DNA of 64,000 bases from Burkholderia sp. Ax-1719 (GCF_011753055.1 NZ_VWWJ01000009.1:186001-250000); one strand, 5' to 3'; positions 18,706 to 28,343 are shown, numbered from the stretch's first letter. Notes: a model not told the origin generated them from the sequence alone. Program-made: numbers and translations.

Positions 18706-18861
18706 GTTGATCCCTCGCGCTTTCAGCGCGCCCGGCGCGTGCCGCAAGACCAGCGCCTGTTATTAAGCACGCTGATTGTCACTGGCGTGCAATCTGACGT
18801 CGATATCGTGTCGGCTCATTGCCCTCCCCACTCACGATAAAACGTCGCTCGCGTGCACACC

Positions 18862-19524
18862 ATGAATACGCTCAAGAGAGCGTCGCTCGTCACCCTGCTC
18901 GTCAATCTCGTCCTGATGACATTCCAGATGTCCGCCGGCTGGACGTCGGGTTCGCACGCGATGTTGGCGGACGGGGCACACAGCCTGATGGACGTCGCCA
19001 CCGATGGGCTGGTGGCCGCCGCGATCTTCTGGGTGCACAGCAATCCCAACGGCCGCAGGAAGCACCTGCTGCCGGTCGTGTCGTCGTTTGCGAGCCTGAT
19101 GGTGATGGCCGTGGGCGCGGAATTCCTGCTCATGAGCGTGTTCGCGCCCGCCGCTCAGGGCGACGACGCGCAACGCCATATCACGCTGTTCCCGCTGATG
19201 GTGGCGATAGCAAGCTGCCTCGCCAAGGCCGGCCTGTACGGCTACCTGAAGTGGACCGCCACCCACGCCGAGCAGCATGGCCACGCGAACTACGCGGGCG
19301 TGCTGCGCGCCAGCGCGCGCCATACGGTCGCCGATTCGGTTTCGTCCTGCATCGCCGCCATCGGCGTGACGGGCATGCTGGCCGGATCGTCGCTGTTCGA
19401 CACCAGCGCCACCGCGTTGATCGGCTGCCTCATCTTTCTGTTCGGCTTCATGCAGAAGGAAAATCCCGCCTGGATTCTGCTCAGCCGCTGCATCCGCTCG
19501 ATTCGCAGCGGCCGGTTCGCCTAA
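18862..19524 (+). CDS. CDF-like cation transporter, short form
   Basis: The 220-residue protein covers only the membrane part of a cation diffusion facilitator. The first metal motif is in SHAMLADGAHSLMDVATDG and the second in ARHTVADSVSS, the expected Asp/His pairs of helices 2 and 5. The cytoplasmic C-terminal domain usual in FieF/CzcD is absent. A GTG 9 bp earlier is an alternative start; neither has a clear ribosome site. Substrate is probably Zn, Fe, Co or Mn, undetermined. Confidence 0.8.
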   Translation: MNTLKRASLVTLLVNLVLMTFQMSAGWTSGSHAMLADGAHSLMDVATDGLVAAAIFWVHSNPNGRRKHLLPVVSSFASLMVMAVGAEFLLMSVFAPAAQGDDAQRHITLFPLMVAIASCLAKAGLYGYLKWTATHAEQHGHANYAGVLRASARHTVADSVSSCIAAIGVTGMLAGSSLFDTSATALIGCLIFLFGFMQKENPAWILLSRCIRSIRSGRFA

Positions 19525-19615
19525 CCGCGCGTCCTGCCGAAACCGCTCGAAGTCCACCACTTTTCGACGCACCGGTTCCCGCTTACGGGCTATCGTCCCG
19601 TTCACTCATTTCATT

Positions 19616-19641
19616 GAATGATAATGAGTCGCATTACATTC
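19616..19641 (+). promoter_or_regulatory. Fur-type box upstream of AraC gene
   Basis: GAATGATAATGAG faces CATTACATTC around a short centre, a near palindrome close to the GATAATGATAATCATTATC consensus. It lies about 55-80 bp before the AraC gene at 19697, so iron-replete Fur should repress that gene. Confidence 0.7.
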
Positions 19642-19696
19642 ATTAAGGCTATACTTCCGTCGGTCGCTTGGGCACACCTTGTCCAGATGGAACGTT

Positions 19697-20587
19697 ATGG
19701 AAGCTTTTTATAATCAAACGGACAATCCACACGTCGAATCCCGTCTCGCGGCGTCGCTTGCGCGCGACGCCACGCCGTCGGTGGCACTGCCGGTCGTCTA
19801 TGGCGAAGCCATCGAATACGAGTCGGGGGCGCGCGAGATCGCGCATACGCATACGCGCGCGCAACTGCTCTACGCCACCAGCGGCCTGATCCGCGTGCGC
19901 ACGCCCGCCGCCAGCTGGGTCGTGACGCCCGATTGCGCGATGCTCGTGCCGCCGCGCGTCGAGCATGAACTGGAGATGGTCGGCAAGGTCTCGTTCCGCA
20001 CGCTTTATGTCGATCCGTGCCCGCTGCCCGCCGATGACGCGGGGCGTCTGATCCCCGTGAGCGGTCTGCTGCGCGAGGCCATCCTCGCCATCACCCAGCC
20101 GCCGGACAACGCCGATACGTCCGATGCGTCCGATACGCAAGACAAACCCGGCAAACCCGGCAAGCTCGGCGAACTGCTCACCCAGTTGATCGTCAATCTG
20201 CTCGCCGCTGCCGTGCCGGTCGCGGATCAGCCGGGCCGTCTGCCGCTGCCGCAGCATCCGCGTTTGCACCGCATCTGCCAGGCGCTGATCGAACAACCGG
20301 CCAATAGCGATTCGCTCGATCATTGGGGCGACCGCTTCGGCGCGAGTTCGCGCACGCTCGCGCGGCATTTCCAGCGCGAAACCGGCATGCCATTCGCGAA
20401 GTGGCGCGAGCAGATGCGCGTGTCCGAAGCGATGTGCCTGCTCTCCACCCAGACGCCGATCGACAAGGTCGCCAGCCATCTGGGTTACGCCGACGCCAAT
20501 TCCTTCGCCGCGATGTTCAAGCGCGTGCTGCACATCTCGCCGCTGAAGTATCAGTCGATGGTGTCTTCAGCCGCAGCGGGCGCGTAG
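19697..20587 (+). CDS. AraC-family regulator with cupin sensor domain
   Basis: The protein is 296 residues from the ATG at 19697 (a TTG 18 bp earlier is possible). The N-terminal half is a cupin (EIAHTHTRAQLLYATSGLIR), and the C-terminal half carries the two AraC helix-turn-helix units (WGDRFGASSRTLARHFQRET and ASHLGYADANSFAAMFKRVL). A short Asp/Lys/Pro-rich linker at residues about 135-155 separates them. The Fur-type box and the siderophore uptake genes nearby suggest an iron or siderophore response. It ends 2 bp from a convergent paralogue. Confidence 0.88.
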   Translation: MEAFYNQTDNPHVESRLAASLARDATPSVALPVVYGEAIEYESGAREIAHTHTRAQLLYATSGLIRVRTPAASWVVTPDCAMLVPPRVEHELEMVGKVSFRTLYVDPCPLPADDAGRLIPVSGLLREAILAITQPPDNADTSDASDTQDKPGKPGKLGELLTQLIVNLLAAAVPVADQPGRLPLPQHPRLHRICQALIEQPANSDSLDHWGDRFGASSRTLARHFQRETGMPFAKWREQMRVSEAMCLLSTQTPIDKVASHLGYADANSFAAMFKRVLHISPLKYQSMVSSAAAGA

Positions 20588-20589
20588 CA

Positions 20590-21423
20590 TCACGCACGCG
20601 GCGCATTCAGCCGCTGCTGGCTGTGCAGAAACTGCTGCGGCGTGCTGCCGAACGCACGCCGGAACATCACTGTGAAAGTGCGCACGTCGGCATAACCGAG
20701 CGCCTGCGCCACGTCGCCCGGCGCGTGGCCGACCGAGAGCTTCGCCAGGGCGTCTTCGAGCCGCAGACGCTCGCGCCATTGCGCGAACGTCATGCCGGTC
20801 TGCTGGCGAAACAGCCGCGCGATCGTGCGTACACTCGCGCCGGAGCGCTCGGCCCATTGCTCAAGAGTGTCGGCGTTCGCAGCATCGGCGATCAGGCTGT
20901 CGCAGATCGCACGCAGACGCGGATGCTCGGGCAACGGCAAGCGCAGCGAGGTCTCGCCCTGGTGTGTCCCGTCGGAGTCGTTCGCCGCGAGCGCTTCGTG
21001 GAGCAAATGGAGAATCAGCGGCACCAGCACCGCCGTGCGGCGCTCATCCGCTTCGGCGCCGCCCGCGTCGTACATGCCGAGGATGCCCGCCCGCAGCAGA
21101 TCGTCCAGCGCAATCACCCGGCAGTCGCCAGCCAGTGGCGGCAAGGCGTCCGGATCGATATAGAGCGTGCGCATCGACGTCTGACCGGTCATATGCAACT
21201 CGTGCTCGATTTGCGTTCCGATCAGCAACGCCATGCCGGGCTTGAGCGCCCACAACCCGCGCGGCGTGATGACGCGAACGATGCCGCCCGCCACGTAGAT
21301 AAGCTGCGCGCGATGATGGATGTGGGCGATTTCGTGCGCGCCGTCGGCGTAGTGGATGGCCTGCGCAATCACTTTTTTGGCAGCGGCGCTCTGCCCGAAG
21401 GTCTGGAGCCGGGGGACGGCCAT
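20590..21423 (-). CDS. AraC-family regulator with cupin sensor domain, paralogue of preceding gene
   Basis: The protein is 277 residues from ATG 21423; the frame stays open for 55 more residues, but these lack the cupin and start within the shared promoter. The block EIAHIHHRAQLIYVAGGIVR matches the cupin of the neighbouring regulator, and both helix-turn-helix units are intact. It faces away from the TonB receptor gene, so the two share a 259-bp divergent promoter. This favours control of that receptor by this regulator. A helper role with the neighbour is possible. Confidence 0.86.
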   Translation of the reverse strand: MAVPRLQTFGQSAAAKKVIAQAIHYADGAHEIAHIHHRAQLIYVAGGIVRVITPRGLWALKPGMALLIGTQIEHELHMTGQTSMRTLYIDPDALPPLAGDCRVIALDDLLRAGILGMYDAGGAEADERRTAVLVPLILHLLHEALAANDSDGTHQGETSLRLPLPEHPRLRAICDSLIADAANADTLEQWAERSGASVRTIARLFRQQTGMTFAQWRERLRLEDALAKLSVGHAPGDVAQALGYADVRTFTVMFRRAFGSTPQQFLHSQQRLNAPRA

Positions 21424-21630
21424 GTCTTGATCGATGACAAATGAGTGTTGTGGTACACCAATAACGCCATAAATGTCCTTTCTGGCGTCAAAGTTGTCCT
21501 GACGGAAGTCAGTGTCTCCGATTATAGTGCCTCGTGACGCGCATTCGCGCAGCCTTGACCTGTCGTACTCCCCCACCGCTTTGCCCATTCAAAGCCAAAA
21601 AAGAACAGGCGCTGGTTTCTTTTACGTTGT

Positions 21631-21653
21631 GATAACGAATCATTCTCATTAAC
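21631..21653 (+). promoter_or_regulatory. Fur-type box upstream of TonB-dependent receptor
   Basis: GATAACGAATCATTCTCATT follows the Fur 19-bp consensus well. It is 30-50 bp before the receptor start, where it would overlap the promoter or transcription start. Confidence 0.72.
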
Positions 21654-21682
21654 ATTTATCAAAAGTAGTGGGTAGATCAAAC

Positions 21683-23890
21683 ATGAAGACCGGGGTACGC
21701 GTTTCGAGCGCATTGAGCAATGCCTTGCTGTTTTGCCTGCTGAGCAGCTTCCACGCCGCTCAGGCACAAACCGCATCGACGACGGGCAACACCACCAGCA
21801 CGACCAGCGGCACGGGCGAGCAGTTGCCCACGGTCAAGGTGTCGGGCAGCCGCGACAACCACGCGACGGGCACGGCCGATGGCTACGTGCCCGTCACGTC
21901 GGTATCGGCGACGAAAACCGATACGCCGCTGATCGAGACGCCGCAGTCGGTGTCGGTGGTCACGAGCGACCAGATGATCGCGCAGGGCGCGCAGACCGTG
22001 GCGGAAGCGCTGCGCTATACCGCCAGCGTGACCTCGGAGATTCGCGGCGCGTCGGCATCGGGCGCGCCCTATCTGTTCAGCCGCGGCTTCTATCTGGAAC
22101 AGTTTCTGGACGGCGCGCGCATTCCCAGCGACGTGAGCTTTGGCTACGCGATTCCCAACTTCGACCCGTACGGTCTGGAGCGCATCGACGTGCTGCACGG
22201 CCCGGCTTCGGTGCTCTATGGTCAGGCCAATCCCGGCGGCGTCGCCAACCTCGTCAGCAAGCAGCCGACCACCACGCCGATTCACGAAGTGTTCTTCACG
22301 ACCGGCAGCCACAACCTCGTGCAGGCGGGCTTCGACCTGGGCGGCGCACTGACCGCGGACGGCAAGCTCTCCTATCGCCTGACCGGCACCGGTCTCGATT
22401 CGGCCACGCAAGTGAGCGGCACGCGCCAGAAGCGCATTTATATCGCCCCCGCCGTGACCTGGAAGCCCGACGAAAACACCACGCTCACGATCCTGGCGAA
22501 GTATCAGCGCGATCCGGACGTGGGCTATTACAACTTCGTGCCCGCCGTCGGCACGGTGCTGTTCAATCCGGCCGGCAAGATCTCGTCGCATACGAACATG
22601 GGCGATCCGGATTTCGATCATCACTCGCGCACACAGCTGTCCGTGGGCTATGAGTTCGAGCATCGTTTCAATCAGGTCTGGACCTTCCGCCAGAACACGC
22701 ACTACACCTACGTGAAGGACGACTTCGCGAACGTGTTCCCGTACGCCTATGCGTCGGGCTCGAACACCACGCTGAACCGCTACTCGTTCTACAACCACGA
22801 AAGCGTCAACGTCTTCAATATCGACAACCAGGCGCAGGCGAAATTCGCCACCGGCCCGGTCGCGCATACCGTGCTGGCCGGTTTCGATTTCCAGCGCGTG
22901 ATTTACGGCGAGGACGTGGGCTCGAACTTCAGCGCGCCTGCGCTCGACGTGTTCGCGCCGGTCTACGGCAACAATTCGATGCCCGCCGAGACCTCCTACG
23001 ACCACATCCGCCAGAAGCAGCTTGGCGTCTACGCGCAGGACCAGATGGCGTTCGGCAAATGGCGCTTCCTGATTGGCGCACGCGAAGACTGGGTCGACGC
23101 GGACGACAACAATCCCGTCACCGCCAGCTACCAGGCACAATCGGCGCGCGCATTCACCTGGCGCACCGGCCTCGTTTATCTGTTCGACAACGGCATCGCG
23201 CCGTATGCGAGCTTCGCGAAGTCGTTCGATCCGCAGGTGGGCGAACTCTACGGCGGCGGCGCGGCCAAGCCGACCACCGCGCAGCAATATGAAGTGGGCG
23301 TGAAGTATCAACCGCCGGGTTACAACAGCTTCGTCACGGCGTCGCTGTTCAACCTCACCGAGCACAACGTGCTGACTGCGGATCTGGACCACTCGGGCTA
23401 TTACTCGCAGGCTGGCGAAGTGCGCGCGCGCGGCATCGAACTCGAAGGCCACGCGAGCCTCAGCGACAACCTGAACATGGTTCTTTCGTACACCTATCTG
23501 AACGACGTGACGACGGAATCCAACGACACGGCAACCACCATCGACGGCACCAGCACCTCGCTGCAAGGCAAGAGCGTGTGGGGCATTCCGCGCCATACGG
23601 CATCGGCGTGGCTCGATTACACGCTGCATGGCGGACCGCTGCGCGGGCTGGGCTTCGGCGGCGGCGTGCGTTATATCGGCGGCTCGTATGACCAGTCGAA
23701 CTCGATCCACGTCGGCGCGGTCACGTTGCTCGATGCCGCGGTTCACTACGACACGGGCCGTCACTGGCTGTTCTCGGTGAACGCGAAGAACCTGCTCAAC
23801 CGTCAGTACATCGCCTCGTGCTACAGCGCGGCCACCTGTACTTACGCCGACGGTGCGGAAGTGCTCGCGACCGCGCGCTATCGCTGGTAA
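21683..23890 (+). CDS. TonB-dependent ferric siderophore receptor
   Basis: The 735-residue precursor has a signal peptide ending SFHAAQAQ. The plug domain follows (DTPLIETPQSVSVVTSDQMI, LERIDVLHGPASVLYGQANP), then a 22-strand barrel ending in an aromatic residue (LATARYRW). The IETPQSVSVV block is typical of FhuE/FoxA/FpvA-type siderophore receptors. The gene is followed directly by a FhuD-like binding protein and a FhuB-like permease, so the ligand is most likely a hydroxamate ferric siderophore. A Fur-type box precedes it. ATG 21683 gives a proper signal peptide; a GTG at 21668 is less likely. Confidence 0.93.
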   Translation: MKTGVRVSSALSNALLFCLLSSFHAAQAQTASTTGNTTSTTSGTGEQLPTVKVSGSRDNHATGTADGYVPVTSVSATKTDTPLIETPQSVSVVTSDQMIAQGAQTVAEALRYTASVTSEIRGASASGAPYLFSRGFYLEQFLDGARIPSDVSFGYAIPNFDPYGLERIDVLHGPASVLYGQANPGGVANLVSKQPTTTPIHEVFFTTGSHNLVQAGFDLGGALTADGKLSYRLTGTGLDSATQVSGTRQKRIYIAPAVTWKPDENTTLTILAKYQRDPDVGYYNFVPAVGTVLFNPAGKISSHTNMGDPDFDHHSRTQLSVGYEFEHRFNQVWTFRQNTHYTYVKDDFANVFPYAYASGSNTTLNRYSFYNHESVNVFNIDNQAQAKFATGPVAHTVLAGFDFQRVIYGEDVGSNFSAPALDVFAPVYGNNSMPAETSYDHIRQKQLGVYAQDQMAFGKWRFLIGAREDWVDADDNNPVTASYQAQSARAFTWRTGLVYLFDNGIAPYASFAKSFDPQVGELYGGGAAKPTTAQQYEVGVKYQPPGYNSFVTASLFNLTEHNVLTADLDHSGYYSQAGEVRARGIELEGHASLSDNLNMVLSYTYLNDVTTESNDTATTIDGTSTSLQGKSVWGIPRHTASAWLDYTLHGGPLRGLGFGGGVRYIGGSYDQSNSIHVGAVTLLDAAVHYDTGRHWLFSVNAKNLLNRQYIASCYSAATCTYADGAEVLATARYRW

Positions 23891-23923
23891 GTCAGCACCT
23901 TGCCAGACCGGAGCCAAGCGAAT

Positions 23924-24889
23924 ATGCAGCGACGTACGTTGCTCAAGCGGGCGGCGCTGCTTCCGCTGACGCCGCTGTTACCGTTTGCGTGTCTGGACGT
24001 CCCACGCGCGTGGGCGTCGTCCGCGCGCGCGCCACGCCTCGTCGTGCTGGACTGGGGGCTCGTCGAGACCTTGCTCGCGATGGGCTTCACACCCGCGGGC
24101 GTGAGCGAGACCGACAGCTATAACGCGAGCGTGGTCACGCCCGCCGTTCCGGCCGGCGTGCCGGACGTCGGGCTGCGGCTCGCGCCCAGTCTGGAACTGC
24201 TCCAGCAGATCGCGCCCGACCTCATCCTCATCAATTCGAGCCAGGAGTCGCAGCGCGAGATGCTCGAACGCATCGCCCCCGTGCGCGCATTCGCGATCTA
24301 CACCGATGCGGGCTCGCCCTACCAACGCTCGTGCGAAGTGACGCTGCAACTGGGCAAGCTGTGCGGCCGCGAAGCCGCGGCGCAGGCGCTGGTCGAGCGT
24401 ACGCAACACGCGCTGGACACAGCGCGAGCACGGCTCGCCGATGCGCACGCAGCGCGGCCGGGCGCGCCCGGCGCCGTCGCGCCGCTTTATCTGATTCGTT
24501 TCTTCGACGCGCGCCATGTGGGCGTTTATGGCGCGCGCAGCCTGTTTCAGGACGTGCTGGATGCGCTGACACTGCGCAATGCGTGGCATGGCGCGACCGA
24601 CTATTGGGGCATCGGCGTCGCCGGTCTCGAACAGCTTGCTTCGAGCCCCGATGCCATGATGCTTTACTTCAACCCGCTCCCAGCGGGCGTGGACCGTCAA
24701 CTTGCAGGCAATCGCCTGTGGCATGCGCTGCCGCCCGTCGCCGCAGGCCGCGTGGCGGCGCTGCCGCCCTTCTGGGGCTTCGGCATGCTGCCTTCGGCGG
24801 CCCGTTTTGCCGACGCACTCGCCGATGCACTCACAGGCGGCCCCACCTCGCCCGGCCATGCCATGACGGGAAGCCCGCAACACTCATGA
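23924..24889 (+). CDS. FhuD-like ferric siderophore-binding protein
   Basis: The 321-residue precursor starts MQRRTLLKRAALLPL, a plausible twin-arginine export signal as in E. coli FhuD. Residues about 45-300 form a class III periplasmic binding protein (GLVETLLAMGFTPAGVSETD, then LELLQQIAPDLILINSSQES). It hands a siderophore to the permease encoded next. Its stop codon overlaps the permease start (ATGA), implying coupled translation. It begins 33 bp after the receptor stop. Confidence 0.9.
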   Translation: MQRRTLLKRAALLPLTPLLPFACLDVPRAWASSARAPRLVVLDWGLVETLLAMGFTPAGVSETDSYNASVVTPAVPAGVPDVGLRLAPSLELLQQIAPDLILINSSQESQREMLERIAPVRAFAIYTDAGSPYQRSCEVTLQLGKLCGREAAAQALVERTQHALDTARARLADAHAARPGAPGAVAPLYLIRFFDARHVGVYGARSLFQDVLDALTLRNAWHGATDYWGIGVAGLEQLASSPDAMMLYFNPLPAGVDRQLAGNRLWHALPPVAAGRVAALPPFWGFGMLPSAARFADALADALTGGPTSPGHAMTGSPQHS

Positions 24890-26925
24890 ATACCGCTCGT
24901 CCCGTCCCGCTACGCCTGTTCCCGCGAGGTCGTCTGCCCACCTTGCTGACGGTTGCGCTGCTGGCTGCGGCGCTCGCGCTCAGCTTCAGCAATCTGGGCG
25001 CGCTGCTGCCCGCTTCGCAGTGGGAGCAGGCGCTTCGCGCGCCACGCGATATCCAGCAGATCATCGTGCACGACAGCTGGCTGCCGCGCCTCGTCGTGAG
25101 CTGGCTGTGCGGCGCGATACTCGGCCTCGCCGGCACGATCTTCCAGCAGGTCCTGCGCAATCCGCTGGCCGAGCCGATGACGCTGGGCGTATCGGCGGGA
25201 GCGCAACTCGCGCTGACCATCGCGACGCTCGCCGCCCCCGCGCTTGCCGGAGCGGCCGGTCAATGGATCGCGCTCGGCGGCGCACTCGCGGCCGCCATGC
25301 TGGTATTCGGGCTGGCGTGGCGCAGCGCGCTCGCGCCGGTGCCGGTGGCTGTCGCGGGCATGGTCGTGACGCTCTATTGCGGCTCGATCGGCGTGGCGCT
25401 GCAGATGTTCTACGCGCCCTATCTGCGCGGCCTCTTCATCTGGGGCGGCGGCTCGCTGGTGCAGCAGGACTGGAGCGCGGCGGCCATGCTTGCCGGGCGG
25501 CTCGCGATCGGCATGGCCGTGACGTTTCTGCTGCTGCGCCCGATGATCCTGTTCGGCCTCGCCGACGCCAATGCGCACAGTCTCGGCCTGTCGCTGCGCC
25601 GCATGCGTCTGCTGGCGCTCGCGCTGGCCGTGATGCTGAGCGCAGCCGTGGTGAGCGCGGTGGGTGTGATCGGCTTTATCGGTCTGGCCGCGCCGCCGCT
25701 CGCACGGATGGCGGGCGCACGGCGGCTTGGCCAGCGCCTCGTGGCGGCGCCGTTGTGCGGCGCGCTGATCCTCTGGGTGGCGGACCAGGCCGTGCAGCGC
25801 TTCTCGGGCGTGATGGGCGACCTGCTGCCCACCGGCGCGGCGACCGCGCTCTACGGTGCGCCCGTCATGCTGATCCTGCTTGCGCGCATGCAGCGCGGCG
25901 CAAGCCTGGGCGCGGCGTCGCCGGAACCGCTGGGAGCGCACAGCAAGCGCTGTACTGCGGCTGCGTTGCGCTGGCGCTTCGCCGCGCTGACGCTGGCGCT
26001 GCTCGCCGCTCTCGCACTGAGCCTTTTGCTCGCGCGCGGCCCGCAGGGCTGGCACGTGAGCGGTCTGGTCGAGCTGTCGCACGTCACGATCTGGCGCGCG
26101 CCGCGCGCGTTCGCCGCCCTCGCAGCCGGCGCGATGCTCGCGGTCGCGGGCACGCTGATGCAAAGACTGACCGGCAATCCGCTCGCCAGCCCCGAACTGC
26201 TCGGCGTGAGCGCCGGCGCGGCGCTCGGGTTGATCGCGCTGGTGATTGGCGCGGCAGGCATGGGCGGTCCCGGCGGCGCGAGCCACGTGGCACGGCTTGC
26301 CGCGACCAGCTTCGGCGCGCTGGTGGCCCTGCTCGCGATCCTCGCGTTCTCGCATCGCTCGCGCTACGCGCCGGAGCGCGTGATGCTCGCGGGCGTGGCG
26401 ATCGGCGCGCTGTTTCAGGCCGTGGTGGCCGTGGCGATCGCGAGCGGCGGCGAGCAGGCCGCCATGCTGCTGCAATGGCTATCGGGCTCCACCTACACCA
26501 TCACGCCCGCCGATGCCGGCTTCGCGCTGGCGCTCTGCGTCGTGCTGTGCGCGCTGCTGCCCTTCACGCGGCGCTGGCTGCAGATCCTGCCGCTGGGCGA
26601 CGCACCGGCGCGCGCGCTCGGCGTGCCAATGCGCGGTGCGCGTCTCGCGCTGCTCGGCTTGATCGCGCTGTTGACGGCGGCGGCCACGCTGATCGTCGGT
26701 CCGCTCTCGTTCGCGGGCCTGGTCGCGCCGCATGTGGCGCGGCTCTTTGGCGCGCGTCGGGCGTCGCAGCAACTCGCGCTAGCCGCGCCCGTGGGCGCGC
26801 TGACGATGGTGCTCGCCGACTGGCTGGGCCGCACCCTGCTGATGCCGCGCGAGCTGCCCGCGGGACTCGTCGCCACGCTGATCGGCGCGCCGTATCTGAT
26901 GTGGCTGCTGGGACGGCGACGCTGA
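24886..26925 (+). CDS. FhuB-like fused iron-siderophore permease
   Basis: The 679-residue protein is two FecCD-type permease halves joined in one chain, about 20 helices. Each half has its own copy of the family motif: NPLAEPMTLGVSAGAQLALT near residue 85 and NPLASPELLGVSAGAALGLI near residue 430; the coupling loops appear as GLAAPPLARM and GLVAPHVARLFGARR. Fusion of the halves is the hallmark of FhuB. The frame runs far upstream inside fhuD, but ATG 24886 overlaps the fhuD stop and starts at the first membrane helix. No ATPase (FhuC) gene is adjacent. Confidence 0.93.
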   Translation: MNTARPVPLRLFPRGRLPTLLTVALLAAALALSFSNLGALLPASQWEQALRAPRDIQQIIVHDSWLPRLVVSWLCGAILGLAGTIFQQVLRNPLAEPMTLGVSAGAQLALTIATLAAPALAGAAGQWIALGGALAAAMLVFGLAWRSALAPVPVAVAGMVVTLYCGSIGVALQMFYAPYLRGLFIWGGGSLVQQDWSAAAMLAGRLAIGMAVTFLLLRPMILFGLADANAHSLGLSLRRMRLLALALAVMLSAAVVSAVGVIGFIGLAAPPLARMAGARRLGQRLVAAPLCGALILWVADQAVQRFSGVMGDLLPTGAATALYGAPVMLILLARMQRGASLGAASPEPLGAHSKRCTAAALRWRFAALTLALLAALALSLLLARGPQGWHVSGLVELSHVTIWRAPRAFAALAAGAMLAVAGTLMQRLTGNPLASPELLGVSAGAALGLIALVIGAAGMGGPGGASHVARLAATSFGALVALLAILAFSHRSRYAPERVMLAGVAIGALFQAVVAVAIASGGEQAAMLLQWLSGSTYTITPADAGFALALCVVLCALLPFTRRWLQILPLGDAPARALGVPMRGARLALLGLIALLTAAATLIVGPLSFAGLVAPHVARLFGARRASQQLALAAPVGALTMVLADWLGRTLLMPRELPAGLVATLIGAPYLMWLLGRRR

Positions 26926-27024
26926 TCGGCAACGCGGCTCTGCATTCTCGGAATTTCCTCATATGCCCGGGTTCGGTCGTACGCTTCAATGGAGCGCTCA
27001 TCAACCGAACGGGAGAAAAATGTC

Positions 27025-27363
27025 ATGAGGAAAACACGCGTCTGCGTCACGGCGATCGTGTCGATCGCTTCGATGATTTCGTTCAGCGCCTACGCACAAA
27101 ACGCGCTGGAGTTGAGCGATCTGCGCGGCGTAGTCAATCCGGGCGGCATGACCGGCTATATCAGCGGGACCGCGACCAACACCTCCGGCGCACGCATCGA
27201 CAACGCGACCATCACGATCAATCTGCTCAACGCCCAGGGCGAAATCCTGGGAACGACGTCGGTGAACGGCGCGGGGATCGCGCCGGGTCAGCATTGGCGC
27301 TTTCGTGCGCCTACGGCGGTGCCTTACGATCAATCGGTTGTGGCGATGGTCAAGGCGTCTTGA
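27025..27363 (+). CDS. Small exported protein, FxLYD-like
   Basis: The 112-residue product has a signal peptide (cleavage near SAYAQ) and a single beta-sandwich-like domain with GTATNTSGARIDNATITINL, the pattern of FxLYD-type extracellular domains. A GGGAGAA site lies 8 bp before the ATG. It follows the siderophore permease after 99 bp and could be in the same transcript. Function is unknown. Confidence 0.75.
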   Translation: MRKTRVCVTAIVSIASMISFSAYAQNALELSDLRGVVNPGGMTGYISGTATNTSGARIDNATITINLLNAQGEILGTTSVNGAGIAPGQHWRFRAPTAVPYDQSVVAMVKAS

Positions 27364-27408
27364 ACGGTCGCCGGGAGCGCCTGGGGCAAAACCGGCAACA
27401 GGCGCTCC

Positions 27409-28287
27409 TTACTTCGCTCGCGCCACCGACCGCAAAAACGCCCGCACAGCTGGCGCCTTCTCGTGCTTGCGATAGACAAGCGCCAGTTCGGAGGTAATCG
27501 GCTTACCCGCAATGGGCCGATACACGATGCCTGGCAGCGTTACGCATCCCGCCAGCGCATCGGGGATCACAGCCACCCAGCCGTTCACCGATACACACGC
27601 GAGCACCGCCAGCAACCCGCCGGGCCGCGCCGCGATCCGTGGCACGAAGCGGCCGCGCCGCGCCAGTTCGAGCGTGCCGAATTCCTGCTCCGGCACGGCG
27701 AAGCTTGCTTCCGCAAGATCGGCTGCGCGCAGTGTTTCGCACGCGGCAAACGTTGAGTCGGCCGGCACGGCGGCCACGAAAGCATCGCGTTGCAGCGTCG
27801 CAAGCCGCAGGGAATCCGGCAACGCGAGCGGCGGGCGCACATAGGCGATGTCGAGCAAACCGGTCTCCAGACGCCGGCCCACATCGTCCATTGCCACCTC
27901 CGTCACGCTCACTTCCACGCGCGGCCAGGCAGCGCGGAATTCGCCGATCGAGCGCTGCAACGCGCCCGAGTACACCGCCGACGAAACATAACCCGCCACG
28001 ATCCGCCCCGCTTCGCCGCGCGCGGCCAGCGCGGCCAGTTCTTCGCCGCGTTGCAGATGTTCGAGCGCCGCCGCGGCTTCGGGCAGATAGGCTTCGCCCG
28101 CCGCCGTCAGCGATACAGCGCTGCGCGAGCGATGAAACAGTCGCGCCCCGAGATGACGCTCCGCCTCCTGGATATGCCGCGTGAGCGCGGGCGGCGCCAT
28201 GTCCAGTTCCTCGGCGGCGCGCGCGAAATGCAGGTGGCGCGCCACGCTCAGAAAGGCCCGCAGATGACGCAGTTCGATACGGCTCAT
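27409..28287 (-). CDS. LysR-family regulator
   Basis: The 292-residue protein has the LysR helix-turn-helix at residues 1-60 (IELRHLRAFLSVARHLHFAR, MAPPALTRHIQEAERHLGAR), followed by a CbnR/BenM-like effector domain. It is divergent from a DHA2-type transporter 56 bp away, the usual arrangement for a LysR that controls its neighbour. The ligand is unknown. Confidence 0.93.
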   Translation of the reverse strand: MSRIELRHLRAFLSVARHLHFARAAEELDMAPPALTRHIQEAERHLGARLFHRSRSAVSLTAAGEAYLPEAAAALEHLQRGEELAALAARGEAGRIVAGYVSSAVYSGALQRSIGEFRAAWPRVEVSVTEVAMDDVGRRLETGLLDIAYVRPPLALPDSLRLATLQRDAFVAAVPADSTFAACETLRAADLAEASFAVPEQEFGTLELARRGRFVPRIAARPGGLLAVLACVSVNGWVAVIPDALAGCVTLPGIVYRPIAGKPITSELALVYRKHEKAPAVRAFLRSVARAK

Positions 28288-28343
28288 GATTGATATTTTT
28301 GCGAAGCAAATCGCTATTTTATGGCAATGACTGAGAAGCGTCG

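Noticed and set aside
16804..18747. A 647-codon open frame antisense to kup
   Set aside because: It mirrors kup codon structure and reads as His/Arg/Gln-rich noise, while kup itself has full family motifs.
21677..23917. A 746-codon minus-strand open frame
   Set aside because: It is antisense to the TonB receptor and has no signal peptide or recognisable domain.
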